Source: Kineosporia rhizophila (GTDB lineage Bacteria; Actinomycetota; Actinomycetes; Actinomycetales; Kineosporiaceae). From it: DNA of 64,000 bases. The stretch covers positions 558,001-622,000 of the forward strand of contig NZ_JAJSOH010000001.1 in the NCBI RefSeq assembly GCF_021277265.1, written 5' to 3'. This document shows, in pieces, positions 17,953 to 24,993 of the stretch (within the stretch, counting starts at the first letter, position 1; the number at the start of each line of letters is the position of its first letter). A program made the position numbers and the translations under genes. The notes beneath the pieces were generated by a model, which had not been told where the DNA came from, searched no databases, and worked only from the letters and a program-made list of their open reading frames with translations.

Positions 17953-18298
17953 AGCCAGAAGAGCCGGTCCGGCCAGTGCGCCGGGCCGGCCAGAGGGCTG
18001 CGCCGGTCAGAGGGCTGCGCCGGTCAGAGGACCGAGCCAGCCCGAGGACCGAGCCGCCAGAGGGCTGGGCCGACCGGTGGGCCGCTCCGGCTAGTGAACC
18101 GGGCCGGTCAGAGAGCCGAGCCAGCCAGAAGGCCGAGCCAGTCAGGGGGCCGAGCCAGTCAGCGCCCCGGGCCGGCCAGTGAACCAGGGCGGCCAGTGCG
18201 CCAGGCCGGTCAGAAGGGCCGACCCGTCCGAAGGCCCACCCGTTAGAGGGCCCGACCCGTCAGAGGGCCGAGTCAGCCAGTGAGCCGAGCTGTTCAGA
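17953..18298. repeat. Degenerate 17-bp tandem repeat array
   Basis: About 19 head-to-tail units of 16-18 bp with consensus close to GCCGGTCAGAGGGCCGA (for example 18002-18018 and 18019-18035). Copies differ at two to six positions and a few spacers are expanded. The period is not a multiple of three in most units and frames shift between units, so it is not a protein repeat. It starts about 10 bp after the EtfD-like stop codon. Confidence 0.85.
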
Positions 18299-18606
18299 AT
18301 GGTGAGCGCGGTGAGGAGAGGCGTGCTGGCCAGCAGACCCTTGTTGGTCGGGCGAGCGAGCTGAGCAGGCCAAGAGGACGGGCCGGCGTGGAGCTCCGGC
18401 GAGCCCCACGCCTCGAGGTAGGACAGGGCGCTTCATCCGCCGAACCAGGTGGGTCAGCGCAGGAAACGCCGCCCGGCAAGGACCACGTCGACCAGGCCGT
18501 TCAGGGGAGCCGGCCCTGGTCTCTCCACGGCGCCGGGGCCCCGCCTGCCCAGCCGCCCCGAGCGCCCAGGTGACCTGCCCGGCGTCCGGGCCCACCGACG
18601 TCCAAA
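18299..18606. other. Non-coding stretch between repeat array and csrA terminator
   Basis: About 310 bp. Frames on both strands (for example 18280-18573 plus) are Arg/Gly/Pro-rich with no ribosome site or recognisable domain. I see no RNA gene and no promoter. Confidence 0.4.
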
Positions 18607-18609
18607 AGC

Positions 18610-18649
18610 AAGCTGGTCCGGCCCGAGTCGACTCGGGCCGGACCAGCTT
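18610..18649 (-). terminator. 40-bp perfect palindrome, terminator of the fliW-csrA end
   Basis: A perfect 40-bp dyad, left arm beginning AAGCTGGTCCGGCCCGAGT and centred at 18629/18630. It lies 20 bp past the csrA stop. The right side ends GCTTTGCT and the left, read on the minus strand, ends GCTTTTGG, giving a short U-run for the csrA transcript. The stem is unusually long and flawless. Confidence 0.75.
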
Positions 18650-18669
18650 TGCTCACGAGAGTGATGACC

Positions 18670-19227
18670 TCAGGCGCCGTCGGCGCCGGTCTCCTCGGCG
18701 GGGGTGCCGGGCCTCGGGATCGGACCGATCGGCCCCGGCTTGGGTACCCCCGACCGCGGTGGCGCGGGAACGGGTCGTGGTGCCCGCATCGTCCGGACAC
18801 CCCGCTGTTCGTGCTGACCCGCTCCACGGGCGGGTGGTGTCGGCACCGGGCGCGGCGCTGCGCTCGGTACCGGCTCCCCCGCCGATGCCTCAGGCCCCGG
18901 CGAGGGCGGTTGGTTCTGCGATGGTGCCTGCGGTGGTCCTGGCCTCGGGGTCGCCGATCGACCCGAACCACCACTGCGCCGTTGGGGAACGACCGGGCGA
19001 GCCAGACGTCGCAGCCTCTCGGCCACTTCGTCGAGACTCTCCCCGGAGGCCGCCGCGGCAGCGTTGGCGGCCTGGACCTCGGCGTAGACCTCCGCGCGGT
19101 GCACCTGGATGCTGCGCGGGGCCTCGATGCCGAGGCGGACTGTGTCTCCCCGTACGTCGAGGACGACGACTCGGACGTCGTCCCCGATCACGATGCTCTC
19201 GCCAGCTCGGCGTGTCAGTACCAGCAC
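18670..19227 (-). CDS. csrA: CsrA translational regulator with long Pro-rich tail
   Basis: Residues 1-60 are a canonical CsrA: MLVLTRRAGESIVIGDDV with Leu4 and Arg6, GDTVRLGIEAPRSIQVHR and Arg44, the RNA-contact residues. CsrA dimers bind GGA-containing mRNA leaders. The remainder to residue 185 is Pro/Arg/Ser/Ala-rich and disordered, whereas usual CsrA is 55-75 aa. The GTG start has GGGAGGG 7 bp upstream. It follows fliW with a 102-bp gap, the arrangement seen when FliW antagonises CsrA to control flagellin translation. The tail has no domain I recognise. Confidence 0.9.
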   Translation of the reverse strand: MLVLTRRAGESIVIGDDVRVVVLDVRGDTVRLGIEAPRSIQVHRAEVYAEVQAANAAAAASGESLDEVAERLRRLARPVVPQRRSGGSGRSATPRPGPPQAPSQNQPPSPGPEASAGEPVPSAAPRPVPTPPARGAGQHEQRGVRTMRAPRPVPAPPRSGVPKPGPIGPIPRPGTPAEETGADGA

Positions 19228-19329
19228 CGCGGCTCCCTCCCTGGACCCCGTTGGATCGCGAACAGCAAGGGGCCGCGACCACGGCCGACTTCAGGCCGTG
19301 AGGAGAGGCTAGCGGATAGTAAGCACCGA

Positions 19330-19758
19330 TCAACCCAGTGGCGCGCGCACCGGCCAGTCCGTGCCGGTCAGGATGACCTGGGCCGCGGCCCGGGTCTTGG
19401 CGTTGATCACCATCGGCGCCAGCAGGTTGGCGGTCGTGGACTTCGCGTCCTCACCGGGCGTCAGCACGGTCAGGATCAGAGCGTCCGCGGCCGACTCCAG
19501 GCCCAGCTGCTCGCAGTCCTCGTCGTCGAGCTCGACCACATAGTCACTGAAGAAGATGGCCGGCGTCGTCACGACGAACCGGACATCCGGGCGCTCCAGG
19601 CTACGCAGCTCCGAGATCAGACTCTCTCGGTCGTCGATACGGGCCAGCGCGAAATGCCGCAGATCGCTGAACCCTGGGATGGGCCGGACGAAATTGATCT
19701 CGGGGACATCGGTCCCCGCCGTCCCGGAATTACTGTTGGTGAGAAGAGCAGGATTCAT
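19330..19758 (-). CDS. fliW: Flagellar assembly factor FliW
   Basis: 142-aa FliW: binds flagellin and CsrA, coupling flagellin synthesis to export in the FliW-CsrA-flagellin circuit known from Bacillus subtilis. Recognised by the pattern FVRPIPGFSDLRHFALARIDD, the acidic VVELDDEDCEQLGL and LLAPMVINAKTRAAAQVIL. The ATG at 19758 is preceded by AGGATGGGGTGACAGGTCC; the frame extends to 19818 through a hairpin, so the inner ATG is preferred. Located between flgL and csrA on the same strand. Confidence 0.92.
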   Translation of the reverse strand: MNPALLTNSNSGTAGTDVPEINFVRPIPGFSDLRHFALARIDDRESLISELRSLERPDVRFVVTTPAIFFSDYVVELDDEDCEQLGLESAADALILTVLTPGEDAKSTTANLLAPMVINAKTRAAAQVILTGTDWPVRAPLG

Positions 19759-19777
19759 GGACCTGTCACCCCATCCT

Positions 19778-19801
19778 GGCGCCCCGACCGTTCGGGGCGC
19801 C
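19778..19801 (-). terminator. Hairpin in the fliW leader
   Basis: GGCGCCCCGA pairs with TCGGGGCGCC over a 4-nt loop, very stable, ending 19 bp before the fliW start. With the second hairpin 14 bp away it could terminate or attenuate read-through from flgN-flgK-flgL into fliW-csrA. Confidence 0.55.
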
Positions 19802-19814
19802 TCTCGGACCCGGT

Positions 19815-19831
19815 GCACGCTTTTTGCGTGC
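19815..19831 (-). terminator. Small hairpin after flgL
   Basis: GCACGC / GCGTGC stem with a five-base loop that reads AAAAA on the minus strand, starting 14 bp past the flgL stop. Short, and not followed by a U-run, so termination by it alone is uncertain. Confidence 0.4.
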
Positions 19832-19844
19832 CCCTTTCTGGCGG

Positions 19845-20702
19845 TTACTGCAGGAAATCGAGGAGGGACGTCTGGTTGAGTCGCGCCGTCACGCCCAGGG
19901 CCGCCTGGTAGGCCACCTGCTGGGACGAGAACCTGGTCAGGACCTCGGCGTAGTCGATGTCCTCGTTCTGGGCGAGAGACACCGTGAGGTCGGCGTTCTG
20001 GGACTCGATCGCGCGGGTGCTCGAGGTCACCCGGTTCTGGATGGCACCGACCTGTCCGGTCGCGGTGATGACCTCGTTGAGCAGGCCGTCCAGGGCGGTC
20101 AGGTTCTGGGCCGCGGAGCCGTCGAGGATGTCCTGGGCGACGGTGTCCAGCAGCCCGCTGAACTCGCCGGCCCCGATCGTGGCTCCGTCGACGTCGACCC
20201 GGACCGCCGAGGTGGAGTTGAGCTGCACCATCACCGGGTTGCCGTCACCGGTGAAGGTGCCGTCCTCGGCCACGGCCCCCACCGGGGAGGTTCCGCCGAA
20301 GATCGAACGGCCCTGGTACTGGGTGTTGTACAGGCCCTGGAGTTCCCCCTTGAGCTGCACCACCTGGGCCGAGAGGGCCGAGCGCGCCTGTTCGCTGGAG
20401 GAGCCGGCGGTGGCGACGATGTTGCTGCGCACCTGGTTCAGCCGGGAGAAGATCGACTGCAGGGTGCTGTCGACCGTGGCCAGCTGGCCGTTGGCGTAGT
20501 CGGCGTTGCGAGCGTACTGGGTGTTCGCCGCCTGCTGGTCGCGCAGCTGCATCGAGATGGCCGCGCCGGTGGGGTCGTCGCTGGCCTTGTTGATCCGCTT
20601 GCCGCTGGCGGCCTGTTCCTGCAGCCGGCTGGCCGCGTTCAGGCTGTTCTGGATCTGGGCCAGGGACTGGTTCATCTGGCCGAGCTGGGTCACCCTAGCC
20701 AT
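19845..20702 (-). CDS. flgL: Flagellar hook-filament junction protein FlgL (HAP3)
   Basis: 285 aa, usual length. Flagellin-like N-terminal D0/D1 helix MARVTQLGQMNQSLAQIQNS... with EQAASGKRINKASDDPTGA, and a C-terminal helix ending FSSQQVAYQAALGVTARLNQ. Between them is a small variable domain with FGGTSPVGAVAEDGTF. It joins the hook-associated ring to the filament outside the cell. The start is 4 bp past the flgK stop, so it is coupled to flgK and read from the FliA promoter upstream of flgN. Confidence 0.93.
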   Translation of the reverse strand: MARVTQLGQMNQSLAQIQNSLNAASRLQEQAASGKRINKASDDPTGAAISMQLRDQQAANTQYARNADYANGQLATVDSTLQSIFSRLNQVRSNIVATAGSSSEQARSALSAQVVQLKGELQGLYNTQYQGRSIFGGTSPVGAVAEDGTFTGDGNPVMVQLNSTSAVRVDVDGATIGAGEFSGLLDTVAQDILDGSAAQNLTALDGLLNEVITATGQVGAIQNRVTSSTRAIESQNADLTVSLAQNEDIDYAEVLTRFSSQQVAYQAALGVTARLNQTSLLDFLQ

Positions 20703-20706
20703 GTCG

Positions 20707-22125
20707 TCACACCATTCCGATCAGGGCCTGGAGCATCTCGTCGGCGGCGCTGATCACCCTTGAGTTCGCCTGGAACGAGCGCTGGAACAGGATCATGTTC
20801 GTGAGTTCCTCGTTGATGTCGACCCCGGACTCCGAGTCCACCGCCGACTGAGCAGTTGCCACGACGCCGTTCTGCGCGTCGATCGCCGTCTCGAGACCCT
20901 GTACCTGGGTGCCGATCTGGGTGACCATCCGGGAGTAGACCGACTGCGGGGCCTCGGCGCCCCCCAGGGCCTGCGAGGCCTCGGTCGGGCGCACCAGGTT
21001 GCCCAGCCGCACCGCGTTCGAGCCGTCCACCGAGGGGGCGGCAGTTCGCGAGATGGCCAGTTCTTCGGCCGAACCGGCCACGACCGTGAGGCCCTGCGCG
21101 CCTTCTCCGCCGAAGAAGTCCCCACCCGGAGTACCGTCGAGCGTGTAACCCGTGCTGTGCACGGCGTTCACGGCGTCCCGGATGCCGTTCGCGACGGTGT
21201 CGAGAGTGTCCGACAGCCGCGGCAGGTCGGTGTTCAGGGCCGAGAGCACGCCGGCCGCCTGGCCACCCGAGGGCCGGGCCTGGACGGTGCCGATCAGCAG
21301 CGACGGCGGGTTGTCAGCGGCCTCGCCGATCGTGTTGGCCCCGTCCACCGACATGGTGTTCACGGCGATGCCGGAGACCAGCGTGACCCCCGAGACGGAG
21401 ACCTGAACACCGCCGTTGTTCAGGTTCGTGACGGTGGCGCCGGTGAGCCGGACGATGTCGGTGAGCGCCTGGTCGCGCTTGTCCAGCAGCGCGTTCACAT
21501 TGGTGCCACCGGCCTGGCCCTGCATGATCGACTGGTTCAGTCCGGCCACCTTCTGGGCGGCCGTGTTCACCTGGTCGACGATGCCTTCCAGATTGGTGTA
21601 CTGGTTCCGGAACTCCTCGGCCACGCCCTGCGAGAGGCTGTTCAGCTGCGCGGCCACCGTGGCCCCGCGCTGGATCACCACGCCGGCGGCGGCGCCGTTG
21701 ATCGTCGTCGCGCCGTTGGCGGTGCCGGCCGTGGGGTTGTTCCCCAGAGTGGACCAGCCCTGGTAGAACTGGGTGATTGCGGACTGCAGGCCGGTGGTTC
21801 CCGGCTCCTGCAGCAACCCCTGCACGTTGTCCAGCGGGGCGGCCTGCGCCTCGAGGGCCTCCTGCTTGCCCACGGCGCTGTTCAGCGCGGCCTGCTTGAA
21901 GGCGCTGGAGATCCGCTCGATGCCGGTGACCTGAACACCCATGAACTGGGCGCTGTTTCCGGTGTAGACGTTGGTCCCCGGCGAGGTCTGCTGACTCTCC
22001 AGGATCGCCCGCTGCCGGACGTACCCGGGGGTGGTGGCGTTGGCGATGTTCTGACTGACCACATTCAGGGCCTGCTGAGAGGCCTGCAACCCGGTCAGTC
22101 CGTTGCCCAGGATGTTGAAAGGCAT
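20707..22125 (-). CDS. flgK: Flagellar hook-associated protein FlgK (HAP1)
   Basis: 472 aa. The N-terminus FNILGNGLTGLQASQQAL with VVSQNIANATTPGYVRQR is the axial-protein motif, and the C-terminus VDINEELTNMILFQRSFQAN is the matching pair. The variable centre holds several Gly/Val-rich segments. It forms the first ring at the hook tip. Second gene of flgN-flgK-flgL, starting 4 bp past the flgN stop. Confidence 0.95.
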   Translation of the reverse strand: MPFNILGNGLTGLQASQQALNVVSQNIANATTPGYVRQRAILESQQTSPGTNVYTGNSAQFMGVQVTGIERISSAFKQAALNSAVGKQEALEAQAAPLDNVQGLLQEPGTTGLQSAITQFYQGWSTLGNNPTAGTANGATTINGAAAGVVIQRGATVAAQLNSLSQGVAEEFRNQYTNLEGIVDQVNTAAQKVAGLNQSIMQGQAGGTNVNALLDKRDQALTDIVRLTGATVTNLNNGGVQVSVSGVTLVSGIAVNTMSVDGANTIGEAADNPPSLLIGTVQARPSGGQAAGVLSALNTDLPRLSDTLDTVANGIRDAVNAVHSTGYTLDGTPGGDFFGGEGAQGLTVVAGSAEELAISRTAAPSVDGSNAVRLGNLVRPTEASQALGGAEAPQSVYSRMVTQIGTQVQGLETAIDAQNGVVATAQSAVDSESGVDINEELTNMILFQRSFQANSRVISAADEMLQALIGMV

Positions 22126-22129
22126 GTGA

Positions 22130-22627
22130 TCACAGAACCCGATCGATGACGGCGGGCAGTCGCCCGGCTACTGGGTCGGCATGGCCGGTCGCGTCGTAGC
22201 CCACCGCCTGGTGCGGGGAGAGCGATCCGAGAGAGTTCATTGCGGCCTCGACCAGCGCCATACCGCTGCTGATCATGGTCTTGTTGGCGTCCGCGAGGGC
22301 GTGCAGCTCAGCGGTGAGCGCGATCAGGGCCGCCCGGTGTTCCAGGAGCACCCCGGTCCACGGCGGCTGCGCCGCGGCGGCCAGGTCGGACAGCCCGCTC
22401 CCGGCAGGCAGGCCGAGCTCAGCTGCGGCCCGGTCGGCCGCCTCACCACGTTGCAGCTCCAGCACCTGGAGGTCTTCGACGACGGTCTCCACCTCGGAAA
22501 CGGCGAACGCAATACGGTTCATCCGGCCGGCCGCGAGCAGGAGCTGCTCGCACTCCAGCCGGTAGCACAGCCGTTCGATCAGTTCTCGCTGTCGCCACAG
22601 CACGGCGGCGAGATCAGGAAGGCTCAT
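22130..22627 (-). CDS. flgN: FlgN-type export chaperone
   Basis: 165-aa mostly helical protein. The N-terminal pattern LAAVLWRQRELIERLCYRLECEQLLLAAGR and the helix NRIAFAVSEVETVVEDLQVLEL fit FlgN, the cytosolic chaperone for FlgK and FlgL. It precedes flgK by 4 bp, the classical position. Divergent from the sigma factor, with a clear FliA-like promoter 60-87 bp upstream. The C-terminal 40 residues (SLSPHQAVGYDATGHADPV) are unstructured. Confidence 0.85.
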   Translation of the reverse strand: MSLPDLAAVLWRQRELIERLCYRLECEQLLLAAGRMNRIAFAVSEVETVVEDLQVLELQRGEAADRAAAELGLPAGSGLSDLAAAAQPPWTGVLLEHRAALIALTAELHALADANKTMISSGMALVEAAMNSLGSLSPHQAVGYDATGHADPVAGRLPAVIDRVL

Positions 22628-22686
22628 CGGGAGTTCTCCAAATAAGTTCCGACGGAGGATCTTCGGACTGAGCAGCTTCAGAGGTT

Positions 22687-22713
22687 GGATCGGCGTCCGG
22701 GCCGGGATACTGA
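22687..22713 (-). promoter_or_regulatory. FliA-type promoter of flgN-flgK-flgL
   Basis: On the minus strand TCAG-N15-GCCGATCC, matching the sigma28 pattern TAAA-N15-GCCGATAA in the -10 and spacing. It sits about 60 bp upstream of flgN in the 345-bp gap (22628-22972) separating flgN from the sigma gene. That gap holds no gene; nothing convincing was found for the sigma gene itself. Confidence 0.7.
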
Positions 22714-22972
22714 CCTCTGGACATCGATCTCACCCACCTGGCGGCTTCCCTTTCCCCAGAGCGGCCGCGGCGGCGTTCAGGCGCTTGGAAGACCTGTCGG
22801 CATCCGGGTGGCGGACCTGAGGTCCGGGTGTCGCCCAATCGCAGTACCCGCAGCACGACCGTGCTCGGCCGACTGCTCCGTCGGTGTCCGGGCGGTTGCT
22901 CCGACGGTGTGTAAAGCCGGAAAACCCCTGTAGGACGGTGGAGGCGAAGCGCCCTACGGTCGAAGACCAAGC

Positions 22973-23878
22973 GTGGCCGAACTTCTGAACTCCCCCCAGA
23001 CGTCCGGGAAGTCCGCCTCTGGCCGTCCGGCGGCGGAGGTGGAGGCCCTGGTGCGTGAACACCTGCCCCTGGTGGGTTACATCGCCCGGGAGACCTCGTC
23101 CCGCCTTCCGCGGCACCTGGACTCCGACGACCTGACCGGGGCCGGCGCGCTGGCTCTGGTGCAGGCGGCGCAGTCGTTCGACCCCAGTCTCGGGGTCCCC
23201 TTCGCGCGGTTCGCCAACACCCGCATCCGGGGGGCGATGATCGACCAGATGCGCCAGCGGGACTGGGCCACCCGGTCGCTGCGCAGCCGGGCCCGGGCCC
23301 TGGCGGCCACTTCCGAGGCCCTGACCGTGGCGCTGGGGCGCACCCCGGTCGACAGCGAGCTGGCCGCCGCCTCGGGCCTGACCGAGAGCGAGATCGGCGA
23401 GATCCGCGGTGGGCAGGACCGGGCGTCGCTGTTGTCCCTGGACTCGTTCACACCCGAGGGCGAGGGGCTGGCGGCGACCCTGCGGGACCCGGCCCCCCAG
23501 CCGGAGGACGCCCTGGTCGCCGCGGAGCGGGTGGGTTACCTGCGGGACGCCATCGCCGAGCTGCCGGAGCGGCTGCGCAAGGTGGTCAGCGGGTACTACC
23601 TGGAACAGCGGCCGCTCACCGAGCTGGCCACCGAGCTGAACGTGACCCAGTCACGGGTCTCGCAGTTGCGCGCCGAGGGCCTGGAACTGCTGCGGGAGGC
23701 CCTCTCCCGGCTGCTGGAGGCCGATGCCCGGGCCGGCGCGGAGGCCAGCAGCCGGAACAACACCCAAGGGGCCCGAGGACGTCGGCGGGACGCCTACGTG
23801 GATGCGGTCGCCCGGCGCTCGACGGTCAACCGGCGAGTGGACGTCGGTCGCTACCTGAGCACGTACTCGGACGTCTGA
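22973..23878 (+). CDS. fliA: FliA/WhiG-family sigma factor
   Basis: RNA polymerase sigma factor for flagellar genes. Region 2 is EALVREHLPLVGYIARE...DLTGAGALALVQAAQSFDPSLGVPFARFANTRIRGAMIDQMRQRDWATRSLR. Region 3 follows (GRTPVDSELAAASGLTESEI). Region 4 is RLRKVVSGYYLEQRPLTELATELNVTQSRVSQLRAEGLELLREAL. It lacks region 1.1, as usual for group 3. A roughly 55-residue Arg-rich C-terminal tail beyond region 4 is unusual. Its GTG start has only a weak ribosome site. The FliA-like promoters found around the locus would be its targets. No flgM anti-sigma gene is in the window. Confidence 0.88.
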   Translation: MAELLNSPQTSGKSASGRPAAEVEALVREHLPLVGYIARETSSRLPRHLDSDDLTGAGALALVQAAQSFDPSLGVPFARFANTRIRGAMIDQMRQRDWATRSLRSRARALAATSEALTVALGRTPVDSELAAASGLTESEIGEIRGGQDRASLLSLDSFTPEGEGLAATLRDPAPQPEDALVAAERVGYLRDAIAELPERLRKVVSGYYLEQRPLTELATELNVTQSRVSQLRAEGLELLREALSRLLEADARAGAEASSRNNTQGARGRRRDAYVDAVARRSTVNRRVDVGRYLSTYSDV

Positions 23879-23950
23879 GACGTCCCCGGCGGGGGTCCGC
23901 GGGGGTCGTCCGATCGGACGCCCGATCGAGAAAACTTCGCCGGAAACCCT

Positions 23951-23977
23951 TCAAGAGCCCAGCACTCCGGCCGATGG
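23951..23977 (+). promoter_or_regulatory. FliA-type promoter of the flagellin gene
   Basis: TCAA (23951-23954), 15-bp spacer, GCCGATGG (23970-23977): nearly the textbook sigma28 promoter. It would give an mRNA leader of about 50 nt before the flagellin ATG. Confidence 0.8.
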
Positions 23978-24036
23978 AGCTGCTGTACCGGTCCACGGAC
24001 GGATCGGGGATCGACCCACATCAAGGAGGACACATC

Positions 24037-24852
24037 ATGGGTATGTACGTCACCAGCAACGTTGCCGCCCTCAACGCCTACCGTAACCTGAGCGCGACCC
24101 AGACCAGCCAGAGCAGCTCACTCGAGAAGCTGTCCAGTGGTTACCGCATCAACCGTGCGGCTGACGACGCGGCCGGCCTGGCGATCTCCCAGGGTATGCA
24201 GGCGCAGATCGGCGGTCTCAACGTTGCCGTGCGTAACGCGCAGGACGCCATCAGTGTCGTTCAGACTGCTGACGGTGCCCTGAACGAGACGCAGGCCATC
24301 CTGCAGCGTATGCGTAACCTTGCGGTGCAGGCGGCTTCCACCGGTTCTCAGGGCGCGACCGGCGCGGCCGCGGCCCAGACCGAGTTCGACCAGCTGGGCC
24401 AGGAGCTGACCCGGATCTCCAGCACCACGACCTTCAACGGTCAGGCGCTGCTGAGCGGCGCCTACAACGGCACGTTCCAGGTCGGCGCCAACGAGGGTCA
24501 GGCGGTCTCGGTCGAGATCACCACGCAGGTGGACTCGGCCACCCTGGGCGTCGACGGTCTGGACCTGGCCACCGGTGCGGCAGCGGCGATCACCACGATC
24601 GACAACGCCCTGAACACCGTTTCCACCACCCGCGCCACCCTGGGTGCTTACCAGAACCGTTTCCAGCACACGGTGAACAACCTGAACGTCGCGGTGGAGA
24701 ACATGACCGCCTCCAACGCCCGTATCCAGGCCACCGACATGGCTTCGGAGATGGTGAGCTTCACGCAGGCGCAGATCCTGTCGCAGGCGGGTACCGCAAT
24801 GCTGGCGCAGGCCAACCAGCAGCCGCAGAGCATCCTCAAGCTGCTGCAGTGA
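24037..24852 (+). CDS. fliC: Flagellin (short, D0/D1 only)
   Basis: 271-aa filament subunit. Conserved N-terminal MYVTSNVAALNAYRNLSATQ and SLEKLSSGYRINRAADDAAG, and C-terminal ARIQATDMASEMVSFTQAQILSQAG with terminal ILKLLQ. Between the D1 helices there is only a small beta region (TTFNGQALLSGAYNGTFQVGANEGQ), so the outer D2/D3 domains are absent. The ATG at 24037 has AAGGAGG 7 bp upstream. Many codons end in T (CGT, GGT), unlike its neighbours, consistent with very high expression. The leader has several GGA triplets for CsrA. Only one flagellin gene is in the window. Confidence 0.97.
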   Translation: MGMYVTSNVAALNAYRNLSATQTSQSSSLEKLSSGYRINRAADDAAGLAISQGMQAQIGGLNVAVRNAQDAISVVQTADGALNETQAILQRMRNLAVQAASTGSQGATGAAAAQTEFDQLGQELTRISSTTTFNGQALLSGAYNGTFQVGANEGQAVSVEITTQVDSATLGVDGLDLATGAAAAITTIDNALNTVSTTRATLGAYQNRFQHTVNNLNVAVENMTASNARIQATDMASEMVSFTQAQILSQAGTAMLAQANQQPQSILKLLQ

Positions 24853-24910
24853 TCCCGGTCCGGGCGCTGACCGAGAGGTCACCGTCCGGGACGACTTTCA
24901 CTATCTGAAT

Positions 24911-24946
24911 GATGGGCCGGGCGGGCAGAGTTCCTGCCCGGTCCAT
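24911..24946 (+). terminator. Terminator downstream of flagellin
   Basis: GATGGGCC/GGTCCATC outer and CGGGCA/TGCCCG inner pairs around a GAGTTCC loop, followed by CACTCTTTCG. It overlaps the possible -35 of the fliD promoter. Confidence 0.6.
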
Positions 24947-24968
24947 CACTCTTTCGCCTTGCCGTAGC
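24942..24968 (+). promoter_or_regulatory. Possible FliA promoter of fliD
   Basis: TCCA-N15-GCCGTAGC, 26 bp before the fliD start. Spacing is right but each element departs from consensus at one or more positions, so this is a weaker member of the set. Confidence 0.4.
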
Positions 24969-24993
24969 ACTGTGCACAGGAAGAGCACGCCCC

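Noticed and set aside
17893..18246. Arg-rich 117-codon frame through the 17-bp array
   Set aside because: Composition follows the repeat; frame shifts among units of 16-18 bp mean no stable repeat protein, and no ribosome site.
17953..18298. CRISPR array
   Set aside because: Units are contiguous 17-mers without unique spacers, they vary in sequence, and no cas genes are near.
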